Assembly: GCF_000248075.1 (NCBI RefSeq)
Contig: NZ_BAFB01000065.1
Coordinates: 1 to 64,000 of the forward strand
Reading direction: 5' to 3'
Source of the DNA: Gordonia otitidis NBRC 100426
GTDB lineage: Bacteria > Actinomycetota > Actinomycetes > Mycobacteriales > Mycobacteriaceae
Length of the DNA: 64,000 nt
This document shows positions 54,104 through 63,311 of the stretch, one piece after another (the first letter of the stretch is position 1; every line of letters starts with the position of its first letter). Under the pieces are notes generated by a model, which made no database searches, had not been told where the DNA came from, and saw only the letters and a list, made by a program, of their open reading frames with translations. The translations under genes and the position numbers were made by a program.

Positions 54104-54796
54104 ATGACGAGACGAACGGCGCGACGGATGATCGGCGCGGGACACAGACGGGGTCGGCGTGGTCCGACAGAGGCCCCTCGTGGACCGATCGCCCGTGCGA
54201 CGGGGATGTCTCTGACGTTGATCGCGGCGACGACGCTGCTGATCCTGCAGGGCTGTTCTTCTGTGCAGGGCAGTGCCGGACCGGGCCCGGGCGAGGCGGC
54301 GGCCTACCAATCAGAACTGTCGACGTCGCGGGCGGCGCAATCGGCGAAGGCGGGTGCCGAACTCTGCGGCGAGTCGACGAAGGCGATGGTGGTGATGCTG
54401 CGCGGGTACAACGCGTTCATCGCGGGGTTGAACGCGAAGCAGTCCTACGACAAGATCGGCGATCTCGGCGACAGGGCCCGTGCCGCGCTCATCGCGGGAA
54501 CGGACATGGTCCGACCGAAACAGACCGCCGAGGTGCCGGATGATCTGGCAGGCGTCGTCGCGTCGTTCGTTGCGAGTAGTGGCGCCCTGGGGGATGTGAT
54601 CGGGCGTCGTCAGACCGCAGGACTCAATGCGGCATCGACGACGTGGACCGATGACAGGAGATCGGTTCTCGACGTGTGCCGCACCTACCTGCCCGCGCCG
54701 CCTGCGACCTCCGCCGTCCAGACGCCGACTTCGAGCTCGCCGAGTGACCCGAATCGCCAGACTCCGAGCGCGCCGTCGCCCACACCAACCCGGTGA
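54104..54796 (+). CDS. Putative lipoprotein (Rv2240c-like)
   Basis: A 230-residue exported protein with an Arg-rich start ([20 protein letters not shown]), a hydrophobic segment ([15 protein letters not shown]) and lipobox LLILQGC. A helical domain with two conserved-looking cysteines ([18 protein letters not shown]) follows, then a Pro/Ser/Thr tail. Its place before DUF3052-ahpE matches Rv2240c. The ATG at 54104 has TAGGGGAG upstream. Function unknown. Confidence 0.78.
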   Translation: MTRRTARRMIGAGHRRGRRGPTEAPRGPIARATGMSLTLIAATTLLILQGCSSVQGSAGPGPGEAAAYQSELSTSRAAQSAKAGAELCGESTKAMVVMLRGYNAFIAGLNAKQSYDKIGDLGDRARAALIAGTDMVRPKQTAEVPDDLAGVVASFVASSGALGDVIGRRQTAGLNAASTTWTDDRRSVLDVCRTYLPAPPATSAVQTPTSSSPSDPNRQTPSAPSPTPTR

Positions 54797-54932
54797 GTGT
54801 CACCACGTGCGTCGAACGTGTCGATGTTGGTGCGTAGAGTCTCCTCGTGTTGCACTGAGGTCCATTACGCTGTCCCCTAAGCTGAGAAGCGCAATGAGAT
54901 CTGACAACGTACCCGTAGGAGGTCGACACGCG

Positions 54933-55370
54933 GTGGTAGCCGCCACAGGGGGCAATGGCTCCGAGGGCAGCAACGCCCAGAAACTCGGGTTCGCGCCCGG
55001 AATGGTGGTGCAGGAGCTCGGTTGGGACGAGGACACCGACGACGATCTGCGCGCCGATATCGAGGACGCGATCGACGCCGAGATGCTCGATGAGGATGCG
55101 ATCGACGTGGTCGACGTCGTATGGCTGTGGTGGCGGGACGACGACGGCGATCTGGTGGATCGCCTGATGGACGCCATCACACCGCTCTCCGACGAGGGGT
55201 ACGTCTGGGTCGTGTCGCCCAAGACCGGCAATCCCGGGTACGTCGATCCGAGTGACATCGCCGAGGCCGCCCCGACAGCGGGACTCACCCAGACCAACGT
55301 CGTGAGTCTTGGTGAGTGGTCGGGTTCGCGACTGGTGCAACCGAAGGCCCGGCCCGGAAAGCGGGCATGA
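54933..55370 (+). CDS. DUF3052 family protein
   Basis: A conserved actinobacterial protein of 145 residues, very acidic in its middle (GWDEDTDDDLRADIEDAIDA), with WLWWRDDDGDLVDRLMDA and a basic C-terminus. Function unknown. The GTG at 54933 has TAGGAGG ten bases upstream; the ATG at 54894 would add 13 residues. It overlaps ahpE by four bases (ATGA), as in mycobacteria (Rv2239c-Rv2238c). Confidence 0.85.
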   Translation: MVAATGGNGSEGSNAQKLGFAPGMVVQELGWDEDTDDDLRADIEDAIDAEMLDEDAIDVVDVVWLWWRDDDGDLVDRLMDAITPLSDEGYVWVVSPKTGNPGYVDPSDIAEAAPTAGLTQTNVVSLGEWSGSRLVQPKARPGKRA

Positions 55371-55921
55371 GCGACGACTCGACCCCCGAGGTGTCGACGG
55401 TTACTCGTGCCTCGGATTCATCGGTCGCCGACCTTTCGTCCCAGCGATCGCGCTGCGTGTTGTCGGTCGGCTCTCTCGCACCGGATTTCGAGCTACGCGA
55501 CCAGAACAACCAGCGGGTCCGTCTGTCGCAGATGCTCGGCGACCGTCAGGTGTTGATCGTCTTCTTCCCACTCGCATTCACCGGCACCTGTCAGGGTGAG
55601 CTCGGGTTCATCCGCGACCACTATCACCGTTTCGTCAACGACGACGTCGCTGTCGTCACTATCTCGGTCGGACCACCACCGACCCACAAGGTGTGGTCGG
55701 CGGCGCAGGGCTTTCTGTTCCCGATCCTGTCCGACTTCTGGCCACATGGCGAGATCGCACGGGCCTACGGGGTGTTCGACGAGAAACGCGGGTTCGCGCA
55801 GCGCGGTACGTTCCTCGTCGGGCGCGACGGCCGAATCGTGTTCTGCGACATCGTCGGGCCCGGTGAGGCGAGAACCGAATCCCATTGGGAGATCGCACTC
55901 GGCGCGGTCGCTGCTCAGTGA
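55367..55921 (+). CDS. ahpE: Peroxiredoxin AhpE
   Basis: One-Cys peroxiredoxin that reduces peroxides and peroxynitrite. The peroxidatic Cys is in FPLAFTGTC, with the thioredoxin-fold core GSLAPDFELRDQNN and GTFLVGRDGRIVF. The 184-residue length includes a 30-residue N-terminal extension that shorter AhpE proteins lack. The gene overlaps DUF3052 by four bases. Reductant partners such as mycoredoxin are not in the window. Confidence 0.9.
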   Translation: MSDDSTPEVSTVTRASDSSVADLSSQRSRCVLSVGSLAPDFELRDQNNQRVRLSQMLGDRQVLIVFFPLAFTGTCQGELGFIRDHYHRFVNDDVAVVTISVGPPPTHKVWSAAQGFLFPILSDFWPHGEIARAYGVFDEKRGFAQRGTFLVGRDGRIVFCDIVGPGEARTESHWEIALGAVAAQ

Positions 55922-55941
55922 CCCGCGCCGCGCCCGCTTCA

Positions 55942-58062
55942 CTACGAGGTGGCGCTGCGCAGGACGACGACCGATCGTGCTCGCACGTGACACCGCTCGG
56001 CGACGAGGGTTGACGGTGCGTCGGGAGCGAAGGTGTCTACGACGACGCTCCACCGGTGTTGTGCGAGATGGGGTGCGAGGGTCACGTCGATTCCGTGCCA
56101 CCAGCCGTTGAACAGTACGACGAAGAGGTTGTCGGCCAGAGTTCTCGTCGCGCCCGAGGATTCGGGTGGTGCGACCGCCCACACGAGCGCTCGCGCGCGC
56201 GGGTTCCGCCAGTCGTCGTCGGTCATCGCCGTGCCGTCGGGTGTGAACCAGTCGGGAGTGTCGGCGCGTGCGACCGCTGCTCTGCACAGCGCGCTGTGCC
56301 CGTGGCGCAGCGCGATGAGGTCGCGTGTGAAAGCGATCAGGTTCTCGTCGCCCGAGGTCCAGTCGAACCAGCTGATCTCGTTGTCCTGGCAGTAGGGGTT
56401 GTTGTTGCCGCGTTGGGTGCGTCCGCGTTCGTCCCCACCGAGCAGCATCGGTGTGCCTGCGGAGAGCAACAGGGTTGCGAGCATCGCGCGTGCTTGCCGA
56501 CGGCGCAACGCGACGATCGCGGGGTCGCTGGCCGGTCCCTCGGCACCGCAGTTCCACGATCGATTGTCGTCAGTGCCGTCGGAGTTGTGGAAACCGTTGG
56601 CCTCGTTGTGTGTACGGTCGTAGGAGACGAGGTCGCGCAGCGTGAAGCCGTCGTGCGATGTCACATAGTTGACCGACGCCGCGCGGCGTCGGTCAACTAT
56701 GTGTGGGTCATGGGTGCGGCCACCGAACACGTCGGCCGAGCCGGTCAGGCGACGGGCCAGAGGGGCGAGCATGCCCTCGTGGCTGCGCCAGTAGTCACGA
56801 ACGCAGTCGCGGTAGCGGTCGTTCCACTCGCCCCACTCCGGACCGAACGCTCCGAGTTGGTGACTGTCGTTGCGGCCCACATCCCACGGCTCCGCGATCA
56901 ACCGCACCCGGGACAGGATCTCATCCTGGCCGAGCACCCGCAGGAACGTCGCCGCCGGGTCGAAGGTGCCGCCATCGTGCTCGACCCCGCGCCGGGCAAG
57001 CGTCGGCGCGAGGTCGAACCGGAAGCCGTCGACTCCCAGCGACACCCAGTAGCGCAGCGAGTCAGTGACCATACGCAACGTGGTCGGATGGGTCACCGCA
57101 ACGGAGTTGCGGCATCCGGTGGTGTCGACGTACGAACCGTCCTCGGGGTCGAGGACGTAGTACGCGCGATTGTCAAGTCCGCGGTGGCACAGGGTCGGGC
57201 CCGAGCCGTCGCCCTCGGCGGTGTGGTTGTAGACGACGTCGAGGATCACCTCGATCCCGCCCTCGTGCAGGGCGTCGACCATGTCGCGGAACTCGGCGAC
57301 CGTCTCGGCACCGCGCCCTGCGCGTTCGGCGGCCGAGTAGTCGTTGTGCGGTGCGAAGAAGCCGATGGTGTTGTAACCCCAGTAGTTCGTCAGATGGTGC
57401 GAGACGAGTTCGGGTTCGGCAACGCTGCGATGTACGGGCAGGAGTTCGACCGCATTCACGCCGAGCGAGCAGAGGTAGTCGATCGCCGCGGGATGTGCGA
57501 GCCCGGCGAACGTACCTCGCAGATCGTCGGGTATGTCCGGGTGCGTCATGGTGAATCCGCGTACGTGCAGCTCGTAGATCACCAGTTCGGACGCTGGCCG
57601 TCGCGGACCCGCAGTCACTGCGGGCCGGCGACGCGGGCCGGGTGGGAGTGGATCGACGACGACGCTGCGCGGGACGAACGGGGCCGAGTCGAGCGTGCTG
57701 GGCATCTCGGGGGCGTCGACGTCGTGGTCGAGGACTGCGTCGCAGTACTCCACCCCGCCGACGATGCGCCGGGCATAGGGATCGAGGAGGAGCTTGGTCG
57801 GGGTGTAGCGCAGCCCACGGTCGGGTGCAAAGGGACCGTCGACCCGGAACCCATAGCGGGTCCCTGCGCGCACACCCTCGACGAACCCGTGCCATACATC
57901 GACCTCGCGCCCGGGAAGCGCGAGGCGTGTCTCCGCACCGGCGTCGTCGAAGAGGCAGAGCCACACCGCGTCTCCGCCTGAGCTCACCGCGAAGTTGGTG
58001 CCCCGGTCGGTGACGGTTGCTCCGAGTGTCGACGGGTCCCCGGGTCGGATGGTCCCGGTCAT
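55942..58062 (-). CDS. glgX: Glycogen debranching enzyme GlgX
   Basis: GH13 enzyme that hydrolyses alpha-1,6 branches in limit-dextrin glycogen. The 706-residue protein has an N-terminal CBM48-like region, the GH13 boxes VVYNHTAEG, DGFRFDLAPTLAR (nucleophile Asp), RLIAEPWDVG (acid/base Glu) and NYVTSHDGFTL, and a C-terminal beta domain. A perfect 42-bp palindrome overlaps the last box (see separate entry). It is not obviously in an operon. Confidence 0.93.
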   Translation of the reverse strand: MTGTIRPGDPSTLGATVTDRGTNFAVSSGGDAVWLCLFDDAGAETRLALPGREVDVWHGFVEGVRAGTRYGFRVDGPFAPDRGLRYTPTKLLLDPYARRIVGGVEYCDAVLDHDVDAPEMPSTLDSAPFVPRSVVVDPLPPGPRRRPAVTAGPRRPASELVIYELHVRGFTMTHPDIPDDLRGTFAGLAHPAAIDYLCSLGVNAVELLPVHRSVAEPELVSHHLTNYWGYNTIGFFAPHNDYSAAERAGRGAETVAEFRDMVDALHEGGIEVILDVVYNHTAEGDGSGPTLCHRGLDNRAYYVLDPEDGSYVDTTGCRNSVAVTHPTTLRMVTDSLRYWVSLGVDGFRFDLAPTLARRGVEHDGGTFDPAATFLRVLGQDEILSRVRLIAEPWDVGRNDSHQLGAFGPEWGEWNDRYRDCVRDYWRSHEGMLAPLARRLTGSADVFGGRTHDPHIVDRRRAASVNYVTSHDGFTLRDLVSYDRTHNEANGFHNSDGTDDNRSWNCGAEGPASDPAIVALRRRQARAMLATLLLSAGTPMLLGGDERGRTQRGNNNPYCQDNEISWFDWTSGDENLIAFTRDLIALRHGHSALCRAAVARADTPDWFTPDGTAMTDDDWRNPRARALVWAVAPPESSGATRTLADNLFVVLFNGWWHGIDVTLAPHLAQHRWSVVVDTFAPDAPSTLVAERCHVRARSVVVLRSATS
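56662..56703. repeat. Perfect 42-bp palindrome inside glgX
   Basis: Two 21-base arms (CACATAGTTGACCGACGCCGC and its exact reverse complement) meet with no spacer at 56682/56683. The region encodes HIVDRRRAASVNYV. The rare ATA codon lies in the arm opposite the conserved SVNYV part. Confidence 0.9.
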
Positions 58063-58217
58063 CGGGATCCCTTCTCGTCGAATGAGCGCGGTGGGGGGCG
58101 CGTGCGCGGAAGTCGCTGACGGTGACGATACGTCAGACCGGCCTTGGTCGTGGTGCTCGCAGGTTGCGCCGCGACGAAGGCCCGCTGTGCCGGAGTGGTC
58201 TCTGGTACACCGGACAC

Positions 58218-59093
58218 ATGAGCGCTCCTCTGATCGAACTCAATTCAGGTGTCGAGATCCCGCAGCTCGGGTTGGGCGTATGGCAGGCGACGTCGGACGA
58301 GGCGGAGCAGGCGGTCCGTTTCGCGATCGACGAGGCCCACTATCGGCATATCGACACGGCGGCGGCCTACGGGAACGAGGCGGGTGTCGGAGAAGGTATC
58401 GCGTCGTCGTCGGTGCTGCGGGCGGACGTCTTCCTCACGACCAAACTGTGGAACGCCGACCACGGCTACGAGCGCGCGCTCGCGGCCGTCGACACCAGCC
58501 TGCGGACACTGGGCACCGACTACGTGGACCTGTATCTGATCCACTGGCCGCTGCAGGACCGAGATCAGCTGATGCGAACCTGGGACGCGATGGAGAAGAT
58601 CCTCGCCGACGGCAAAGCGCATTCGATCGGGGTGTGCAACTTCGAACCGCACCACCTGCAGGCGCTCATCGATCGAGGTGGGGTGCTCCCCGCTGTCGAC
58701 CAGGTGGAACTGCACCCGCACCTGCAGCAGCGTGAACTCCGGGAGTTCGCGGGGGAGCACGGAATTGCGATCGAGTCCTGGAGTCCGCTCGGTGGAACGT
58801 CCGGATCGGGGTGGGGGCCGAATTCCAAACCCAACACGGTCTTGTCGGATCCGACCATCGGCGACATCGCCGCCAAGTACGGGCGCTCACCCGCCCAGAT
58901 CGTCATCGCGTGGCACATCAGGTCAGGCCTGATCGTGATCCCCAAGTCGGTGCATGACGACCGGATCAAGCAGAACATCAGCGTGTTCGATTTCGAACTC
59001 GACGACGAGGACATGGAGCGGATCGCATCGCTCGACAGTGGTGAGCGGGTCGGTATGCATCCCGACGACATGAACCTCGACGCGCCGAGTTGA
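58218..59093 (+). CDS. Aldo/keto reductase
   Basis: NADPH-dependent carbonyl reductase of 291 residues with the (beta/alpha)8 AKR fold. It has GLGVWQATSDEAEQAV, the catalytic Tyr in DTAAAYGNEAGVG, Lys in TTKLWN, His in IHWPLQ, and the cofactor loop IPKSVHDDRIKQN. The pattern is the AKR5-like family that reduces 2,5-diketogluconate and small ketones. The ATG at 58218 is chosen over the longer frame. Substrate unknown. Confidence 0.9.
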   Translation: MSAPLIELNSGVEIPQLGLGVWQATSDEAEQAVRFAIDEAHYRHIDTAAAYGNEAGVGEGIASSSVLRADVFLTTKLWNADHGYERALAAVDTSLRTLGTDYVDLYLIHWPLQDRDQLMRTWDAMEKILADGKAHSIGVCNFEPHHLQALIDRGGVLPAVDQVELHPHLQQRELREFAGEHGIAIESWSPLGGTSGSGWGPNSKPNTVLSDPTIGDIAAKYGRSPAQIVIAWHIRSGLIVIPKSVHDDRIKQNISVFDFELDDEDMERIASLDSGERVGMHPDDMNLDAPS

Positions 59094-59157
59094 TTCGAGC
59101 GGTCGTCGAGCGTCTATCGCTGACGGAGCGGCCTGTGCGCTCAGCTGGTGTGCGAAC

Positions 59158-60069
59158 TCACTCGCACGCGATGCCGTCGCCGTCACGGTCGAGGCGCGTC
59201 GAGTACCCGGGCTGCCCGCGCCGAAGCGGGGCGGCGCCCGCGGCGCGTGCCTGTGAGCAGTTCGCATATGCCACGCTCGACGGCCCCGGTTGCGACTGCT
59301 GGGGAGCCGGGGCGATTGGCCGCGGCGCTGGGGTGGCGGGAGCGGCATCGGGTGCATCACAGTTCGACAGGATGCGGATCATCGCCTGTTTCTCGGCCGC
59401 AGTCACCCAGAGGTGATAGACGGCCTTGACCTGGATCTGCCGCTCGACGTAGGTGCATCGGTACGCCTTGTTCGGTGGCAGCCACGTCGCTGCGTCGCCT
59501 GCCCCCTTGGCCTGATTGGTCGGCCCGTCGGTGGCCTGCAGATTGCGCGGATCGTTCGCCAGATTCCGACGCTGCTCAGCCGAGAGTCGTTGCGCGCCCT
59601 TCTGCCACGCGTCGGACAGCGCCACGACATGGTCGATCTGCACCTTCGACGACGTGCTGGTGCCCCGCGTGAACGGAATCGACGTGCCCGTGTACGGATC
59701 GTCGAGCGTGCCGGACATCACGACGCAGCCGTGGGTGTTCGGTTTGAGTACGACGTCGGTCAGGTCTCGTCGGAGGATGTCGTTGCGGGTATCGCAGCCG
59801 TTGTGCCCATCGGCGACCGTGACGTCGTCGGACCATGCCTGTCCGAACTGCGAACGCGAGTACCCCGTCTTCGGTGCGCGTCCTTTCACCTGAAGAGTGT
59901 CGAGCGTCGTCCGTGCACTCGAGGCCGCGACCTGTGACGGGGCGGCTGGTGCCGGCGCAGCCCAGGCGGTCCCGGCCTCGGCGGCGGGCAGTACGGTCCC
60001 TGCCACGGCAACGGTCACCGCGACGGGCCATGCGAAGTCGATACGACGGGAACCGCGTCTGTTCAGCAT
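59158..60069 (-). CDS. Secreted HNH-type nuclease with excalibur domain
   Basis: A 303-residue exported protein. It has a signal peptide (VAVTVAVAGTVLPAAEAGTA with AWA cleavage), then a DUF1524/HNH domain with VQIDHVVALSDAWQKGA and RRNLANDPRNLQATDGPTN (His and Asn metal residues). A Pro-rich linker leads to a C-terminal excalibur Ca2+-binding repeat (CSQARAAGAAPL; DRDGDGIACE). It is expected to act on extracellular or surface nucleic acid. It ends close to the AKR gene on the opposite strand. Confidence 0.85.
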   Translation of the reverse strand: MLNRRGSRRIDFAWPVAVTVAVAGTVLPAAEAGTAWAAPAPAAPSQVAASSARTTLDTLQVKGRAPKTGYSRSQFGQAWSDDVTVADGHNGCDTRNDILRRDLTDVVLKPNTHGCVVMSGTLDDPYTGTSIPFTRGTSTSSKVQIDHVVALSDAWQKGAQRLSAEQRRNLANDPRNLQATDGPTNQAKGAGDAATWLPPNKAYRCTYVERQIQVKAVYHLWVTAAEKQAMIRILSNCDAPDAAPATPAPRPIAPAPQQSQPGPSSVAYANCSQARAAGAAPLRRGQPGYSTRLDRDGDGIACE

Positions 60070-60145
60070 GAGCGAAACGTATCAGGCCCCACCGACAGTC
60101 TTCGTGGTGCGCAGGAATTCCTATGCGGGGGAAGGAAGAGGTGAG

Positions 60146-60217
60146 TGCGCGCAAAGGGATTCGAACCCCTGACCGCTGGTGTGTAAGACCAGAGCTCTAC
60201 CGCTGAGCTATACGCGC
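60146..60217 (-). tRNA. tRNA-Val (TAC)
   Basis: A 72-base cloverleaf on the minus strand: acceptor GCGCGTA pairs with TGCGCGC (one G-T wobble), with discriminator A at 60146. The anticodon loop CTTACAC has anticodon TAC at 60183-60185 (plus-strand GTA). The T loop is TTCGAAT. Confidence 0.96.
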
Positions 60218-60364
60218 TCGACGCGTCACCATCGAGGCCGCGCGTCAACACACGAATCTAGCCGGTCGGTCGGTCGGAACCCAAACCGCGGCGGTGCCGA
60301 TGGTCTGCGACCCACATGTTCTCGCTGCCCGGCGACGTCAGTCCCGTTCGGTTGCGTCGCATAC

Positions 60365-61078
60365 TCAGTTGAAGATCGGCGGCAGTGCGAACAGCACGAT
60401 CGTCGACCACACGACATGGGTGCAGACCGGCGCGACGATGCCGCCCGTGCAGCGGCGCAGCACCGCGCACAGGCTGCCGAGCAGTATGGCCGCGAACCCG
60501 AGCATCACGTTTCCGCTGGCCAGTGTCGCGATGACGTAGACGACCGTCGACACGAGGATGGGATGGTAGGGCCGTACGGCCGAGTACACGGCGCCACGGA
60601 AGAACAGTTCCTCGGCTGCACCGTTGATGAGGGTGATCGCCGTGACGACGCCGATGCTGCCGTAGTCGGCGAACGCGAGGACCTGGCTGACGAGATCGCT
60701 GAGCGGGGGGATCAGGCGGGTGAGGAAAGCGCCGACGACGAAGACCGCACCCAGCGCGGCTCCGGCGATCACCCCGAGCCAGACCGCGTTCGACACCGAT
60801 CCCGCAGAGCCGTCGAGGGAGAACCGACCGGCGGGGAGCGGGCCGGTGACCACGGCGCCGACGATCCAGGTCGCGGCGAGGCCGAGTGTGAGCGGGTAGA
60901 ACGCGGTATCGCCCGGAGTGACCGACAGCGACACCCCGAGCAGGGCGGCGCCGAGGAGAACGAAGGCCAGTACGCCGAGACGACGTCGAGTCGAGTACAG
61001 CGGAGCGTCGATGTTGCGGTCGACGGAGACGGCGTCGCGGAGCCGCGCCACCGACGGCGGCAGGGACGTCGTCGCCAT
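60365..61078 (-). CDS. CPBP-family intramembrane metalloprotease
   Basis: A 237-residue membrane protein with about seven hydrophobic segments and the CPBP motif 1 in NGAAEELFFRGAVY (EExxxR), plus a His in VAPVCTHVVW. CPBP proteins are related to CAAX proteases and bacteriocin self-immunity proteins; the substrate here is unknown. It starts one base inside the SDR-type stop (TGATG), so the two are translationally coupled. Confidence 0.86.
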   Translation of the reverse strand: MATTSLPPSVARLRDAVSVDRNIDAPLYSTRRRLGVLAFVLLGAALLGVSLSVTPGDTAFYPLTLGLAATWIVGAVVTGPLPAGRFSLDGSAGSVSNAVWLGVIAGAALGAVFVVGAFLTRLIPPLSDLVSQVLAFADYGSIGVVTAITLINGAAEELFFRGAVYSAVRPYHPILVSTVVYVIATLASGNVMLGFAAILLGSLCAVLRRCTGGIVAPVCTHVVWSTIVLFALPPIFN

Positions 61079-62178
61079 CAGGTGAGAAGTCGTCCGAGTA
61101 TGCGGCGACCGATGAGCGCGACACCCGCGGCCGTCCCGACCACTCCCACGAGAGCGCCGACGGCTGTGCGGCGCGCGCGTAACCAGTCTCCGCCTGCCCA
61201 GTCGGGATCGGTGTCGGCGAGGTGGTGCAGATCGGCCAGTTCCGAGACCGGACGAGGGTACGGGGAACCGACGGCCGAGCGGATGGCCTCACGCATGGGC
61301 GTCAGTCCGCCCGCGGGAGCGGGCACGAACTCCTGGATGCGGTGCTCTGAGGCACGCATCGGGTAGCGCAGGGAGGTGACCAGCTCTTCGGTGAGAGATG
61401 CCGGGGCGGGAGTGACGATGCCCCCGACCTTACCTGCCAGCCGCGTGGGGATCGACGGGAGCGGGATGCGCGCACGTGGCATCCGGATCGCGCGCAGGTA
61501 CTCGTCGAGAATCGAGCGATAGACCCCGGTATCGGGGCCCGCGATGTCATACGAACCGGCGGGAAGCGAGGGATCGGCTGCCGCGACGAGGTAGTGGATC
61601 ACGTCGCGGATGGAGATCGGGTCCATCGGATTGTCCATCCACCCCGGCTCGGGGATCACCGGGAATCGGTCGGCGAGGTAGCGCAGGATCTCGAACGACG
61701 TCGAGCCTGCACCGAGGATGACCGCCGCGCGCAACCACACGAGTTCTGCGCCGTCGTCGATGGCGAGCCCTTCACCGACGTCGGCGCGGCTGCGCAGATG
61801 TGCCGACATCTCGTCACCGTCGGGTACGAAACCGCCGAGGTAGATGATGCGCTTCACGCCGAGGTTGCGTGCCGCCTGAGCGACATTGCGCGCTGCGGCA
61901 CGGTCGCCGTCGGCGAAATCGGCCTGCCCGATGCCGTGTACGAGGTAGTAGATCGCATCGACCGGCTGCCCGTCGGAGCTCGCGGCGTCGAGGGCGGCGC
62001 GCACCGAGTCGGCGTCGTTGACGTCCATGTCGACGGCGCTCACCTCGTCAGCCCATCCGTACTGCGCCAGTCGCTTCGGTGAGCGCGACGCGACGACGAC
62101 GCCGTGGCCTTCGTCGAGAAGTGCTTGAACGAGTCGTGAGCCGACGTATCCCGTGGCGCCGGTTACCAATAGCCGCAT
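61078..62178 (-). CDS. NAD(P)-binding SDR-extended family protein with C-terminal membrane segment
   Basis: A 366-residue Rossmann protein (VTGATGYVGSRLVQALL; GVKRIIYLGGFVPDGDEMS) of the atypical extended SDR/NmrA-like group found in mycobacteria. The active-site YxxxK is not obvious. The C-terminus carries a hydrophobic helix (ALVGVVGTAAGVALIG), so it is probably membrane-associated. A role in lipid or cofactor metabolism is likely but undefined. Coupled to the CPBP gene. Confidence 0.85.
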   Translation of the reverse strand: MRLLVTGATGYVGSRLVQALLDEGHGVVVASRSPKRLAQYGWADEVSAVDMDVNDADSVRAALDAASSDGQPVDAIYYLVHGIGQADFADGDRAAARNVAQAARNLGVKRIIYLGGFVPDGDEMSAHLRSRADVGEGLAIDDGAELVWLRAAVILGAGSTSFEILRYLADRFPVIPEPGWMDNPMDPISIRDVIHYLVAAADPSLPAGSYDIAGPDTGVYRSILDEYLRAIRMPRARIPLPSIPTRLAGKVGGIVTPAPASLTEELVTSLRYPMRASEHRIQEFVPAPAGGLTPMREAIRSAVGSPYPRPVSELADLHHLADTDPDWAGGDWLRARRTAVGALVGVVGTAAGVALIGRRILGRLLT

Positions 62179-62284
62179 TTGCGCAACGATAGCGAGCGCC
62201 GCAGGACGTGGCCCACTCGTGATTGCGTGGTCACGAGAACATCACGGTGATCTGTGCGTCGACGGGAGGGCACGCCGAGCGGCC

Positions 62285-63253
62285 TCAGGCGCGGCGGTAG
62301 CGCTCGGCCAGGTGCAGGTGTCGCTGGGCGACTGCGCGACACTCGTCACGCAGCGCGGGGGGCTCGAGAACGGAGAAGTCTGCGTCGAACGCATGCAGCC
62401 AGCGGGCGATGGAGGTGAGCGACGTGCTGTACAGGGTGAGATCACAACTCGATTGGTCGCCGAATTCTATTGTGCCCCAAGCATCGTCGACCATCGGCTC
62501 GACGACGTCGAGCGGTGCGTGCACCCGGACACGCGCGGTCGCTGCCCGGTAAGCCGCACCGAGACTGCGTGCCAGGTACGCGGCAGCGCCTCCTTCCGGC
62601 AGTTCGCGGGGTACGAAGCGCGCTCCGTTGGGGGTCTTCACCGTCATCCGGTCGACGCGAAATGAGCGCCAGTCGTCGCGATCGGGGTCCCAGGACACCA
62701 GATACCACCGAGAACCCCTGCGCACCAGACGGTATGGTTCCACCTCCCGGCGACTGACGGTGCCGTCGCGGCGCTGATACTCGAAGCGGAGGTGCTCGGC
62801 GCGATGGCATGCTGTCGCGATGTCGGACAGCACACCCGCGGCCACCTCCGTGTCGTTGCGTCCCAAGGGCAGGGAATCGAGGGTGAGGGCGTCGAGGCGG
62901 TGTCGCAGACGTGAGGGCATCACCTGTCGCAACTTGGCGAGCGCTCCGGCGGAGGCTTCCGTCATGTCGCTGACCGCGGCGCTGGTGATGGCATTGAGAC
63001 CCAGTGCGACAGCGAGGACCTCTTGGTCGTCGAGCAGCAGCGGAGGCATCTCCGCTCCCGGTCCCAACCGGTAGCCGCCTCCCACGCCCACCGTCGAGTC
63101 GACCGGATATCCGAGGTCGCGCAGCTTGTCGACGTCGCGGCGCACCGTCCGCGTCGTGATGTTCAGGCGTTGCGCGAGGTCGTCGCCAGACCACTCCCGA
63201 CGCAGCTGGAGCAGGGACAACAGTTGGAGGAGGCGAGCCGACGAATCGAGCAT
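62285..63253 (-). CDS. WYL-domain transcriptional regulator (DeoR-type HTH)
   Basis: A 322-residue protein with an N-terminal winged HTH (SGDDLAQRLNITTRTVRRDV), a WYL domain (SRREVEPYRLVRRGSRWYLV followed by SWDPDRDDWRSF) and a WCX-like C-terminus. WYL proteins bind nucleic-acid-related or nucleotide ligands and often regulate DNA-damage or defence genes. The start MLDSSARLL (63253) is preferred to the longer frame. It neighbours the CPBP-SDR pair. Confidence 0.88.
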   Translation of the reverse strand: MLDSSARLLQLLSLLQLRREWSGDDLAQRLNITTRTVRRDVDKLRDLGYPVDSTVGVGGGYRLGPGAEMPPLLLDDQEVLAVALGLNAITSAAVSDMTEASAGALAKLRQVMPSRLRHRLDALTLDSLPLGRNDTEVAAGVLSDIATACHRAEHLRFEYQRRDGTVSRREVEPYRLVRRGSRWYLVSWDPDRDDWRSFRVDRMTVKTPNGARFVPRELPEGGAAAYLARSLGAAYRAATARVRVHAPLDVVEPMVDDAWGTIEFGDQSSCDLTLYSTSLTSIARWLHAFDADFSVLEPPALRDECRAVAQRHLHLAERYRRA

Positions 63254-63311
63254 GTGCTCATTGTCGCGCGTATCGCGGACAATTACGGTCCGCAATCGCC
63301 ACCGCGTGGGA

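Noticed and set aside
56056-57981. Long open frame (641 codons) on the + strand
   Set aside because: Antisense to glgX with no ribosome site or recognisable motif.
60179-61366. Open frame of 395 codons on the + strand
   Set aside because: Crosses tRNA-Val and lies antisense to the CPBP and SDR-type genes; low-complexity Arg/Gly/Asp product.
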